This document shows, in pieces, positions 32,157 through 54,335 of a stretch of 64,000 nucleotides of DNA. The stretch is from Tubiluchus corallicola. Lineage: Eukaryota > Priapulida > Priapulimorpha > Priapulimorphida > Tubiluchidae. A model generated the notes under the pieces. That model had not been told where the DNA came from, did no database searches, and was given only the letters and a program-made list of their open reading frames with translations. The stretch covers positions 1 through 64,000 of the forward strand of contig JAQGDQ010000594.1 in the NCBI GenBank assembly GCA_030141605.1, in the 5' to 3' direction. The position numbers and the translations under genes were made by a program. Every line of letters begins with the position of its first letter. Within the stretch, counting starts at the first letter, position 1.

Positions 32157-33330
32157 GACTCAACTTTAGTCCGGTTGTTAAGTCCTTGGTTTGTGCAATA
32201 CCGATGTTATGACTCAACTTTAGTCTTGCCGTTAAGTCCTTGGTTTGTACAATACAGATGACATGACTCAACTTTAGTCCTGTCGTTAAGTCCTTGGTTT
32301 GTACAATACAGATGATATGACTCAGCTTTAGTCCTGTCGTTAAGTCCTTGCTTTGTGCAGTACCAATGATAAGACTCAACTTTAGTCCTGTTGTTAAGTC
32401 CTTGCTTTGTGCAGTACCAATGATAAGACTCAACTTTAGTCCTGTTGTTAAGTCCTTGGTTTGTACAATACAGATGACATGACTCAACTTTAGTCCTGTT
32501 GTTAAGTCCTTGGTTTGTACAATACAGATGATAAGACTCAACTTTAGTCCTGTTGTTAAGTCCTTGCTTTGTGCAGTACCAATGATAAGATTCAACTTTA
32601 GTCCTGTTGTTAAGTCCTTGCTTTGTGCAGTACCAATGATAAGACTCAACTTTAGTCCTGTTGTTAAGTCCTTGGTTTGCGCAATACCGATGTCATGACT
32701 CAACTTTAGTCCTGTCGTTAAGTCCTTGGTTTGTACAACACAGATGATATGACTCAACTTTAGTCCTGTTGTTAAGTCCTTGGTTTGTGCAATACCGATG
32801 TTAAGACTCAACTTTAGTCTCGTCGTTAAGTCCTTGGTTTGTACAATACAGATGACATGACTCAACTTTAGTCCTGTCGTTAAGTCCTTGGTTTGTACAA
32901 TACAGATGATATGACTCAGCTTTAGTCCTGTCGTTAAGTCCTTGCTTTGTGCAGTACCAATGCTAAGACTCAACTTTAGTCCTGTTGTTAAGTCCTTGCT
33001 TTGTGCAGTACCAATGATAAGACTCAACTTTAGTCCTGTTGTTAAGTCCTTGGTTTGTACAATACAGATGACATGACTCAACTTTAGTCCTGTTGTTAAG
33101 TCCTTGCTTTGTGCAGTACCAATGATAAGACTCAACTTTAGTCCTGTTGTTAAGTCCTTGGTTTGCGCAATACCGATGTCATGACTCAACTTTAGTCCTG
33201 TCGTTAAGTCCTTGGTTTGCGCAATACCGATGTCATGACTCAACTTTAGTCCTGTTGTTAAGTCCTTGGTTTGTGCAATACCGATGTTAAGACTCAACTT
33301 TAGTCTCGTCGTTAAGTCCTTGGCTTTATC
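32157..33330 (-). repeat. 54-bp minisatellite, about 22 copies, open for 413 codons on the minus strand
   Basis: The unit is aagtccttggtttgtgcaat followed by accgatgttatgactcaact and ttagtcctgttgtt. Since 54 is a multiple of three, minus-strand units read KDLTTGLKLSHDIGIAQT without stops, and the frame is open from 33357 down to 32116. Three variant types (ending HDIGIAQT, LIIGTAQS, HVICIVQT) are interspersed. The block at 32248 and onwards recurs at 32842, exactly 11 units later, almost unchanged, so there is a higher-order repeat of 594 bp. No signal peptide, domain or splice support was found, and the ATG frame begins only six codons or so outside the array. I treat it as a minisatellite with an incidental frame. 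Confidence 0.85.
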
Positions 33331-33357
33331 ATTAAAAAAGGAAACAAAAGTTTTCAC

Positions 33358-34026
33358 ATAAATTTACAATGGAAGACAAAATTGACACCACCAGCAATAG
33401 TTGACTGCAAACACCCTCACCCTTTCAAAGTGGTACGATCAACTTTCAGAACACACAAAATCATTTGGCAAAAACAGCATAAGTGCCCACTAAACTTACT
33501 GACTTCACGTTCGAACTTTTCTAGACACTATTACCCCACGTCTTGCTAAGAAAAATGTAAAACTTATAAAATAATACAAAATTAATCATTGAATCATTGT
33601 ACAACGGTTTACTGCAGATAAATATATGTGACTTCAGGCTTTAGCCTAACAAGGAATAAAATCACATATGTGCACCCACAATAAACCATTACACAATCAT
33701 TCAATTACGAATAAATGCAAAATCACGGGTGTGAAGTTTAACACGTCGCAAGTAAAATTTCCCCCAAGAGCTATTAACTAATATTGCCCATTTCACATGT
33801 GCTCTTTCATTCTCACTTATTCTATCATTCTCCCTCATGCAAATAAACTGAAAAGTCTTGCAAAAATTTTTTCAAAAACATGCGATTACAAAGAGTAAAC
33901 GAACTACGGCAACATATTCGGGTGCTTGTCAAAATAAGCGGTCTCATCAGGAGAAACAATGAACACAAAAGGTGAAGTGCTTATTATGATGAAAAACTAG
34001 CCTCCATTACGACAAGTCTTAGGAGC
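33358..34026. other. No gene seen
   Basis: AT-rich spacer. Nothing matched elsewhere in the window. Confidence 0.35.
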
Positions 34027-34401
34027 CATCCACATATAATGACATCAAGTTTTCGGTTGATTTCGAGGACCTACCTACTTTGCGTTACAATGGCGTTATC
34101 ATGTGCCCCACCACCTACCTACACTTATATTGATATCGATATTACACCGATGTACCTTTTTGTACATTTTATTCTTCCTCCTCCCACGGACAGGCAACAA
34201 CATCACTTGTGTTAATTAATGAAAAAACCTCAGTGGATTCTACTGGTATCGTCTGCAGCAGGCATGCGCTTGAAGTTGAAAAAAGCACATAGTCAGTTAA
34301 GGATATCATGTCTAAATCACCTACCTACCTTAAGTTATAATGGCGTTATCACTTCTCCTGATACCTACCTGCCTTAAACTTAATATCATTATATGTGTGC
34401 T
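34027..34401. mobile_element. Possible small TIR element
   Basis: The ends ccacatataatgacatcaag and cttaatatcattatatgtgt are imperfect inverses. The phrase caatggcgttatca and its partner ataatggcgttatcac, each beside ctaccta motifs, repeat inside. It abuts the next element and could be a nested insertion. Confidence 0.4.
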
Positions 34402-35045
34402 TGCAAACCAAAACCGTCCACAAGGCGGCATAGTTAAAACTATGTTATGATGCTTCAAAGTAGAATGCAGCAAAAGTTTGGTCAAATGTCAATTTTTTGT
34501 CTTTTATTAAAAACAAACACTAAATATATTGTACTTTTTCTAATATCAAATTATCAAGAAAATGTTTAAAAATTTTTAAGAATTTAATTTTATAACCTCG
34601 TACCCACTTTTTTGTCTAGAAACTAGTACTGCAATTGTAAAAAACTTGTATTTTCTAACTCTGATAGCAGCTCGTAAAAGCATTCATTTTGCTTCGGATT
34701 TTTGCTGCCAAGCCCAGATCTCTTCATCAGGAAGGGCCATCTACAGGATTTAAACATAACTTCAGTGTGTTCTTGCAAAGTCCATAGCAACCATTATTTG
34801 TGCGGTTGCTAAGTGTTCTTTAAAAATGCAACAAAAAACAACGTCTAACTTTAGCAGTGATTTTCTCATGGTTATGTTTTTCAGTGTGCAGCCTGCACGT
34901 CAATTTTATCCTGGATTATCTCATGTTAGAAATAACATAGAGCGATGAACATGGTTTCGAAGTGACCCTCGGGGTATGTGAATAACTAGAAAAGCATAAC
35001 TGTCGATTTACTAAAAATTTGGCTAAGCAAGCACACATACGTGGA
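34386..35045. mobile_element. About 650-bp TIR element, copy 1
   Basis: The ends are tgtgtgcttgcaaacc and gctaagcaagcacaca. The whole segment is repeated in reverse complement at 53700-54335, sharing for example cgtccacaaggcggca, gtacccacttttttgtc, cttcggatttttgctgcc and cttcatcaggaagggccat. No transposase frame is visible. Confidence 0.7.
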
Positions 35046-35992
35046 TGGCCCCATAACGTGGATCCTCACTTAAACGAAACACAGCCTAGTGTTGTGAAAT
35101 AAATGCCTGCACACTTACAGCCACGATTTAAAAACAGCGCAAGAGCCAAATTTGTAAACTAGTTAAGCTCATAAATATGGAGGTACACTGGCAGAGGTAG
35201 CACTGGACGCTAGTAAAGTTCTACAATAGTTGACAAGAAAAGTGGCAGGTATGGGTAGTGGCATATTATACACGTAAAACAGTTAAGCATTTTTAACGAC
35301 GTAACTGCCGAGGATGATATTTCAAGCTCAAGTATCTTATAATAAATTAGTGTAAAAATCGAACGCACGACGCGATTCCAAGCTTCCAGAAAGGAATCGG
35401 CTGTTTCTAAGACAAAAGCATCAAAAAGAACAAAACAATGTTCTTTACAGACAGGTTCATGGTATCACAAAAAACTATACCCTCTTTTCACCAAAATTCT
35501 GGAGGTGAACCATGAACAATGGGCACCATATCAAACTCGGATGTCGATAAAATCATCATCACATTATGTCAGAATTCAATTCTAGTTCTAGGCTAGTTTT
35601 TTTTATACTAATATTCTTAGATGTTATCTCAGTAAGTAACTAATTGCTAGCTTCATTTGCATAGCAAAATACAGCTAAGTTTGTCTGCACTTATTAAACG
35701 TATAACATAACATACGGTAACACCTCAGTAACTTGACTAATATCGTCACGAGCAGCCAACTTACATTAATTTCAGTTCTGACACGTAAGTTAGTGTAAAA
35801 CGATACAAATGATGAAAATATTTGAGGCAAATGCTTTACAGTGACACCCCAAGATTCAGATACTCAGAGGAAGAGAAAATTAGAGAAGCACGAACTAGCT
35901 TTGCATCGAAATTGCTTTGCTGTCTTTCGTAGCAGAGGTAACTACTATATGCATGTTATGCAAACTTTCTATAATATCAAAACACTTGCTAC
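35046..35992. other. No gene seen
   Basis: AT-rich sequence 3' of the Rab gene without recognised features. Confidence 0.35.
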
Positions 35993-36547
35993 CAGGGCCG
36001 CATTACCCTATAGGTTAGTATACCCTGCAGGCTGGGATCCCTCAAGCTAGGAGGCCCTGACTTTGCATTGTTGAATAATTCATATAACTTAAAATAAAAT
36101 TTCAAGTTTAAAAAAGGAGGCCAGGAAGTCTGAAAATCTAATTTTAAGTGGCTCCCCATTTGAGATAAAGGATCCCTGTTTAAGGCCTTTTATTTGAAAC
36201 AAAGGGTTCTTGTGTGAGGCCCTTCATTTGAGATAAAGGATCCCTGTTTAAGGCCTTTTATATGAAACAAAGGGTTCTTATTTGAGGCCCTTCATTTGAG
36301 ATAAAGGATCCCTGTTTAAGGCCTTTTATTTGAAATAAAGGGCGCTTGTTTGAGGCCCTTCATTTGAGATAAGGCCTCTCTTTGAAGCCTTGTATTTTAA
36401 ATATGGAGTCTCCACCAATGTAAATGTTGCTAAAATATATCACAAGTAAAAAATATTCAAGACGAACGCGAGCAAATAAGAGGGTGGCTCCGTATGAAGG
36501 CATTATTTCATTAGCCCAGGGGCCCCAAAGGTCATAATCTGGCCCTG
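35993..36547. mobile_element. hAT-type element with 8-bp duplication and internal 68-bp minisatellite
   Basis: The termini CAGGGCCGCATTA and TAATCTGGCCCTG are inverted repeats with two mismatches. The flanking octamers cttgctac (35985-35992) and cttgcgac (36548-36555) agree at seven of eight bases, as expected for an old hAT duplication. Inside, 36165-36395 is a tandem array of 68 bp (core ccctgtttaaggccttttat, then ttgaggcccttcatttgaga), about 3.4 copies. No transposase is present. It lies about 220 bp beyond the Rab stop codon, perhaps in its 3' UTR or flank. Confidence 0.85.
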
Positions 36548-36765
36548 CTTGCGACACACTTTGTCAAAGATCAGAGGCCCACATAAAAGTAGCAATGTTA
36601 TACATATTGAAAAACTTGCAACAAGCTTACAAAGTTGCACGAGCAACGTACGACAACGACACATACAGTTTAATGTACACGAAGACTTTATAGCTATATA
36701 CATTGCAATAGCAAAACCTGTACGAAACATTTAGTTTGCGCAGCCGCTCACCAGGGTGCAGCAGC

Positions 36766-47943
<11,178 letters not shown>

Positions 47944-48412
47944 ATTTCCAACCAATTAGAAAACTTCCGGCACTGTGCTTATCTACATCCGGTTTAGCAT
48001 AAGCTTGAATGTTGTCACAGAAGCACATTAAGTTGCCACGATGCCAACACCACGAAGGCGGCCTAAAATGTGTGTTTTTACGAAAAAAACGGACGCATTC
48101 ACGTAACCACTTAATAATAATTATTTGTCTCATTTATATCATGAATATGGAAATAAGAGCACGTTTTAAAAAGAAATTTTGAATTGAATTGAATTTGGTT
48201 AACAAGGATTTCTTGTATTGCTTGCTCAACAAATTCGTGAATGGCCGTTTTTCTTGCGAATGTCCCGTGTACCTGTAATTTGTTTACGTTAATTAATTTT
48301 CTGTTTTATTACTGTATTGTTGTTATTAGTATTACTATAAAGTGCGGTGCTGAGACTTATAGAGTAGACGGCTGTGTGCCTAGTCCCTACGTACATCGTT
48401 TGTACTCTAATG
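47944..48412. other. Rab 5' flank
   Basis: It presumably holds the Rab promoter. I see no convincing core motif. A 65-codon plus-strand frame at 48241-48438 runs into the adjacent transposon and has no domain. Confidence 0.35.
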
Positions 48413-48881
48413 CAGGGGTGTGCAAATTATCTGACTAGCCGGGCCACATTAAACTTTCCTGCGGGCCACAGGCAGTTTGATCAATGAGCTAAGTACAGAA
48501 AGGCCTAATAACGATTTTTTTGCATCCGACCTGCGTACATAATTACTACTACACACAAGAAACTATTTTAGAAATTAAAATTTATATTACAAACCATGAT
48601 ATATTTCTACTTTCAGGACAGATAGTGGTAGTTTCATTACAATGCATATTAGTATATCACACAGTCTGTGTAGTACAGTGACAATAAGCTACAACCGTCT
48701 TGTAAGGGTTAATCGCATCCGATCTAGTAAAAAAAAACTACCCGCACTATCTTTGGGATCGTGGCACAGACTTCAGCTGGATACACTCAATTAATCGCCC
48801 GGGGCGCACTTTCATTAGGTTGACAAATCTCTTTGCGGGCCACACAAATTCTCTCTGCGGGCCGCAATTTGCACACCCTAA
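48413..48881. mobile_element. hAT-like element, CAGGGGTGTGCAAATT ends
   Basis: The left end CAGGGGTGTGCAAATT and right end AATTTGCACACCCTA are inverted repeats, and the subterminal gccgggccacatt and gcgggccgc resemble the ends of many hAT elements. Target-site duplication is not clear. The element lies between the divergent Rab and SMUG1 genes. No transposase. Confidence 0.75.
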
Positions 48882-48889
48882 TTTGTCGT

Positions 48890-49060
48890 CAATCCTAAAA
48901 ACTGTCATTGTGGAAGGACGTCTCATTAAAGGAAAGGCCAAACCTACTGCAAAGTTAGGATTATTTCAATTTTTGCAAAAAAGCGTTAGACGGACTTTGT
49001 AATAAAAGTGTGATAAGAGCCTTATGAATTAGGAAAATCGCGACCATATCACGCCTTGGC
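48890..49060. repeat. Dispersed repeat, direct match to 43715-43885
   Basis: Shared text includes attaaaggaaaggcca, gcaaagttaggattattt and gtaataaaagtgtgataa. Class unknown. Confidence 0.5.
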
Positions 49061-49261
49061 ACTCTAAGTTTGAACGCCTTATATTTTGCAATATACTTTG
49101 AATTATACCACACAAAACAAAACCACTTTCAAGATAATGTTATGAAATTGGTGTTGATGTAAATGGTGATACTCGTGATTGTGGTGGTGGCAATGATAGT
49201 TTTGACAGTAAAATTGATGGACATGTAGCTGAAGTTGTCGTAATCTATAGTCTATAGTAGT

Positions 49262-49850
49262 CAATTCAATTATTTATTTTTTTCTGAATCTAAAGTACAT
49301 AAAACACAATACAAGGATAAAAAGAAATAAGTACTACTAAAAAACTAACTTAAAAACTTATTTACGATATCATATATGTGTACGTTTATGCACTTACAAT
49401 TAAAATTCTTCTCCATTTGCTAAAAATATAAGAACTCATACTGATATCAGAGTATGAAATGTATTGCATTGAAATGTTACTAGAGAGATCTAATCGATTT
49501 TTTAAAGAATAAACTGCTTTTTGTATGATTACGTCAAAATGTTTAATTTGCAAGTTGACACATTCTGTATTCGTAGAGCAATAAAAATAGTTTTCTTAAA
49601 CACTTGTTGTAGGCAACTTCTCAATATAAGCATTGTTATTTGTCCACAATGGTGCAGTTTGTCTTAAACAATTGTACCTTGACAGCTTTACTACAAAATG
49701 AAAATTTTCTAACAAGAACGTTTGCTCTAGCAGCGAGAAGACAGTATCTGTAGCAGGAGCAATTTTTCTTTTTCTTGAGAATTTCCAATGCAAATTGTAC
49801 GGTAGAGAAGACACTACTAAAGTTCTGTTTTGGCAAATTGGCACTTTTTT
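49262..49850 (-). pseudogene. Degenerate LINE 3' part (tentative)
   Basis: Two overlapping minus-strand frames give VRKFSFCSKAVKVQLFKTNC and, after a shift, YIEKL and CLRKTIFIALRI, loosely like the region C-terminal to the RT domain of some LINEs. Farther along the minus strand AATAAA-type A-rich sequence occurs (T-rich at 49268-49285 on the plus strand). The match is weak and family assignment is not possible by eye. Confidence 0.3.
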
Positions 49851-50201
49851 GACGTGTGATTTTGCGGCTAAGTGCTGGTGAAGTTTGCCAGGGTAAGAAT
49901 TTTTACTTCCGTTCCACGAATATTTAAAATTTGTATATAAAAATTATTTTGCAACTGTGTTTTGCTGTATTATCACAAATTTGATAAAAAGCTTTTGTTT
50001 TCCTAGGGTAAACATGCGTGGCCTGATATTCGTATGTTATAACAAGATAACTTGGCATGAAACGTAATGATGGTGAATGACGAGTGAGCAGCATTTGTCA
50101 AAAATCAAGATCCATTTGCATATCTTGCTTGTTTACATTTATGATCCTGTCGATAACAATCAGAGCAATTTTGATATTGACTCCGCGAAAAGATTGTGGA
50201 A

Positions 50202-51839
50202 ATGATTGCTGCTGGTGACGTATCCATTAACGAAGAATTTCTTAGCTTGGAGCTTGATCTTTGTGAACAGTTGGCTCCTCTCTCATTTTCGGCACCCGTC
50301 ACACACGTCTACAATCCGTTACTTTATGCAAGAAACACTCACAGAGACTATGTGGCGAAGTATCTGCGTGGACGGAAGCCGGTGATTTTTCTGGGGATGA
50401 ATCCGGGACCTTACGGAATGGCACAAAACGGGGTAGGTATTTTAAGTTGTGTATGCTGTTCATAACAATGTTTAAAATTGGAACGATGCCAAGTAAGGAT
50501 GAACCTTCTGGACTTTGCAATTGCTGTAGAGAATAAGAAATTATTTATTTTCTTCATTTGTTATGTTTATTTTCTTTCTTTAGAAAATCATGTATTTATT
50601 TGTGGGGCTAAAAAACACATTCAAGGGTAAGAAAGGGTAATTTTAAATTACGTTCCTTAAAACTTTCCACGTAAAGTTATATTACTTGGCATTACGATTA
50701 CTTGCTTGAAAGCTTTATATAACTTAATAAGAAAATTCTTATTTGCACCAGCTGGTAAAACGTCATTGTTTCATCTTCCCAGTGTGCACCATTGATTCAC
50801 CAAAAATTGTTATCGATCATGTTGACATTGTAAAGTATTTTAAACTTTTACTTAATTAGTGAACAGTGTGCTATGAATGTTCTGATTATTTTTTCAAACT
50901 TTGTGCAATGTTATCCAAACTTGTTTCAAAAGACCTACCATTAAAGTGGTTGCACCTAGTGGAGTTTAAATTTACAATTTTTGTACAGTGTTACTGCTAA
51001 CACAAGCTCTGTGCGCAATAAGGCAGCATGTAAGTGACATTTAATTTCAAGACAATTTTTTAGCCTTGTACAATTAAATGGTTTTTTTGTGCTTTAAATT
51101 TGTCTGATGTACTAAATTTTAGTTTTGCTAATTTATATAAATATAGTATAAGGTAGGTACTGTATTTGTTATAGGTACCATTTGGCGAGAACAATCATGT
51201 TGTGAATTGGTTGGGTGTTACGGGAGAGGTGTACAAGCCGAACAATGAAAATCCAAAAAGGCAAATTCATGGTCTGTCCTGCTCAAGAAGTGAGGTAAGA
51301 ATTCATGCTACCGTAGCTGGTTGTTTCTTTAGCAAAACCCAATTTTCATTATCTATTAGTTTTTTTGTTTAGGATTTTATCAAGTTTTTGTGTAAATTTT
51401 TGCATGTTTGTTGTTTGTTTAAAATTACAATTACAAATTACAACATTAAAATTACACACATTTGTTTTGTTTTACACAGTATTAAAACAATGGTTAAACA
51501 TTTTCTGAAACAGCACCCCCATTAACTTTAACTACGGGCTGCCACTCGTTCTGGCATTGTTTGTATATTTAATAAAAAATGATCAATTATCAGTTATTAG
51601 TTTGCAAGTAGTAAGTTTCTATATTTCTACAACAAAAGTGCTCATAGTTTATAAATGTAGGACCGACACCTCGCTATCCGTTGACAAATGTCAAATGTTA
51701 AAATAAACCTTGTTACGCCTTTTACTTCCTCTAAATGATCAAGTTTGGTCATCTTCCCAGCGACACCAGCGCGAAGGTTGCCCCTCTCGTCGGGACCGGT
51801 CCGAAGACCTCACTAAATCATTCAACCGGTAGTAGCGAT

Positions 51840-51874
<35 letters not shown>

Positions 51875-52611
51875 ACGAGCTTATGACTCGCGCTTACTGG
51901 GAATTCCTCGTTCAAGGGAAATAATTGCAATTCCCTATCCCTAGCACGAAGGAGGTTTATCGGGTTACCCAGTCCTTCCAGAAAAGGTTCAAATGCATGC
52001 TGATTCCTTCAGTGTAGCGCTTGTACAGCCCCGGACATCTAAGGGCATCACAGACCTGTTATTGTTCAATCTCGTGCAGCTAAGCGCCGCTTGTCCCTGC
52101 CAATGCACTTTCATTGTTTGTTTAGAACACTCGATCAAGAGTGAATAAAAAATCAGCAATCAATGAAAACAAATTTAATTGATTAGTGATTAGAAATCGA
52201 ATTTTGTCAACGGTCTTTTAGTATCTGCATCTATAAATTGGCTTCGATTCCACGTTGTTATTCTGTCTCATTTTACTTTGCATGATGGTCTTCATAATGG
52301 TGGAACAAAGCCATAATGAAATATTGATACCATACTTGAACGACAGAAAATCTAAAAAAGTTGGAATATAGCTTATTGGATTTGAACCGCATGCCTTCTG
52401 CTTGCAATTCAGATGCTTTAGACCACTCGGCCACTGTATCCACTAGTGACCAGAGCAATCCAGAGTAATGTGTTACTCCTACTTGCCAGGTTATCGATAT
52501 ATGATTTTGTTTGTGTAGAAAGCTCATAATCCCGTGGTATTTGAACAGCATTTGGAATACATTTTTAGGCATCTCATCACATAGACACTAACCTGCCAGC
52601 TTACTATTGTA

Positions 52612-52679
<68 letters not shown>

Positions 52680-53487
52680 TTCGTTTAGGACATAGTCCAT
52701 GGATAACACCTTAAGTAACTCAGTACTTATTTCTAAGGTGGTTCCAATTATTATTACCCACTCATTACCCGTGATTAACCTGCATGCTTGGTTGAACAAT
52801 CAGCGGTACCGTTTTTTAACTCTTTGGTATGACATGGTCGGGAATTGAACTCGCGACCTCCCATGTGTATGCTTACATTGCGGAGCTATACCTCAAGTGT
52901 GTTGCTAACTTCTTGCCTTACATTGATGAGCTTTGCTGATGAAACAAATTGTGGCTGCACCAGTCAAATTTTCACTACTGTCAATTATTAATTCTGTATT
53001 TAATTACGACAAAAGTCAAGCTAGTATTATTGTGCAAACAATGCTCTGATCTTCAACTTTTCTTTTCCAGGTAAGCGGTGCCAGATTTTGGGGTTACTTC
53101 AAAGATGTCTGCAAAGTGCCAGAGGTGTTCTTTCGCTATTGCTTCGTGCACAACTACTGCCCTCTCATGTTCATGACGGAAAACGGAAAGAACGTCACTC
53201 CGGCAGACATGAACGCGCAGGAAAGAAAGCAGATGGAACGCGTTTGTGACAAGTCCCTGTGCGGAGTGATTTCGTTGCTTTGCACGGACACGGTCGTGTG
53301 TATAGGAAAGTACGTAGAAACCAGGACTAGAGCCGCCTTGAAGGATGCGGGAATGAGCGATGTTAGAGTGCTCAGCATCATGCATCCCAGTCCGAGGAAT
53401 CCAAAGGCTAATCAGGGATGGGGTGCCTTTGTCAGCAAGCAATTGGAAGAATTCGGACTGTTACATTATATTCAGCCACCTGTGTAG
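50202..53487 (+). CDS. SMUG1: SMUG1, single-strand-selective monofunctional uracil-DNA glycosylase, three exons
   Basis: Exons 50202-50432, 51175-51294 and 53071-53487 join in phase (77+40+138 codons plus stop) to 255 residues; human SMUG1 has 270. The enzyme removes uracil and oxidised pyrimidines from DNA in the nucleus at the start of base-excision repair. Exon 1 holds FLGMNPGPYGMAQNG (residues 63-77; Asn67 is the water-activating position), exon 2 VPFGENNHVVNWLG, exon 3 EVSGARFWGYF, FVHNYCPLMF (Asn145 for uracil recognition) and LSIMHPSPRNP (His222, the conserved catalytic-loop histidine). The start is the first ATG after an in-frame TGA; a GTG two codons earlier is not a plausible start. 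Intron 2 contains an 18S rRNA fragment and a SINE. An AATAAA at 53684-53689 could end the transcript. Confidence 0.95.
50650..51095. repeat. Dispersed repeat family R7, copy 3, in SMUG1 intron 1
   Basis: It is in the same orientation as 23520-24110 and shares aactttccacgtaaagtta, gctatgaatgttctgatta, gcaatgttatccaaacttgt, ttaaagtggttgcacctag and gcagcatgtaagtgaca. Confidence 0.65.
51705..52099 (-). pseudogene. 18S rRNA fragment (3' end region) inside SMUG1 intron 2
   Basis: The minus strand reads like the 3' part of eukaryotic 18S rRNA: it includes the universal gtacacaccgcccatcgcta (normally cgtcgcta), the ggaattcccagtaagcgcga type block, ggtctgtgatgcccttagat and gaggaagtaaaaggcgtaac (normally agtcgtaac). 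It stops about 30 bases short of the true 18S 3' end and about 395 bp are present. Point differences in invariant positions mark it as a dead copy, not part of an rDNA unit. The variable segment between gaccggtccc and gctgggaagatgacc may indicate the host lineage. Confidence 0.9.
52377..52442 (-). other. tRNA-like sequence (Leu/Ser-type A box)
   Basis: On the minus strand, tggatacagtggccgagtgg then tctaaagc and cggttcaaatcc give an A box and B box in tRNA spacing. The anticodon and T stems contain mismatches and the acceptor ends do not pair, so this is a pseudo-tRNA or the head of a SINE and not a working gene. Confidence 0.45.
52611..52899 (-). mobile_element. tRNA-derived SINE with (ATT)n tail
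   Basis: Reading the minus strand, the head gaggtatagctccgcaatgt and ggaggtcgcgagttcaattc then ccgacc has tRNA A and B boxes (TAGCTCCGCAAT, GAGTTCAATTCC). A unique body of about 130 bp follows, ending gtcctaaacg, and then an (ATT)n run of about 66 bp (52611-52678 on the plus strand). Head, body and simple-repeat tail in that order are the structure of a full-length SINE. Confidence 0.75.
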
Positions 53488-53683
53488 AAGTAATTTCTCT
53501 TAAAATTGAAACTTAGAGTATCATGAAGTCAGACATACTCCCAAGCATTTTGCTGATGTTTGTTAATTTAAACAACATTTTTTATTTGAGAGAAAGCATG
53601 AAGTGACTCATTAAACACATGTTCACTTGTAGTAAGTACAAAGGAATTAATTAAACGCTGATTGGCTAACAGGAAAAACCTAT

Positions 53684-53689
53684 AATAAA
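53684..53689 (+). terminator. Candidate SMUG1 polyadenylation signal
   Basis: AATAAA lies 197 bases after the SMUG1 stop codon, on the coding strand and just before the TIR element at about 53700. Distance and orientation fit, but no downstream evidence is available. Confidence 0.3.
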
Positions 53690-53699
53690 GCCTTTGAGA

Positions 53700-54335
53700 T
53701 TGTAGATACATCGCATGTGTGCTTGCATGGCAAAATCGTCCACAAGTCGGCAATTAAGCCTTTATAGTTATTCACATATCCCGAATCTCCATTTCACGAG
53801 GATCATTTTGATGCTAAGCTCATCGCTTTGTGTTATTTCTAAGCTGAGATAATCCACGTTGAAGTTGAGGTGCTGGCTAAACACTGAAAAATATAACCTT
53901 GAGAAAATCGCTGTTAGAGTTAGCCGTTGTTTTTTGTTGCACTAATGTTGGTTGCTAGGAACGTTGCAAGAACCCACTGAAGTTATCTGTAAATCCAGTA
54001 GATGGCTCTTCCTGACGAAGATCAGGGGTGGCAGCAGAAAAAAACCGAAGCAAAATTACAGCTTCCACGTACTGCTATAAGAGTTTGAAATTATGAGTTT
54101 TTTTACAATTGCACTACTAGTTTTTAGCCAGAAAAGTGGGTAGGGGTTCTAAAATTAGATTTTTAGTATTTTTTGAGCTTTTTCTTGATTATTTGATGAT
54201 AGAATATAAAAGACCAATATATTTAGCATTTGTTTTGACAAAAAACAAAAAAATTGACATGGTGCATTCCAGTTTGGTGCACCATAACTACGCCGACTTA
54301 TGGACAGTTTTAGTTTGCAAGCACACATAAGTTGT
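53700..54335. mobile_element. About 640-bp TIR element, copy 2 (inverse of 34386-35045)
   Basis: The ends are catgtgtgcttgcatggc and tttgcaagcacacata. The interior is the reverse complement of the element 3' of the Rab gene, including agtagatggctcttcctgac, ttgcactactagtttttagc and atggacagttttag. It lies just after SMUG1. Confidence 0.7.

Noticed and set aside
50196-50201. Upstream GTG as a SMUG1 start
   Set aside because: Animals start at ATG; the ATG at 50202 is the first in frame after a TGA and gives a normal-length protein.
51705-52099. Functional rRNA gene
   Set aside because: Only the 3' part of 18S is present, with changes at invariant sites and no 5.8S or 28S nearby.
52377-52442. 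Functional tRNA gene
   Set aside because: Anticodon, T and acceptor stems do not pair correctly although the A and B boxes are recognisable.
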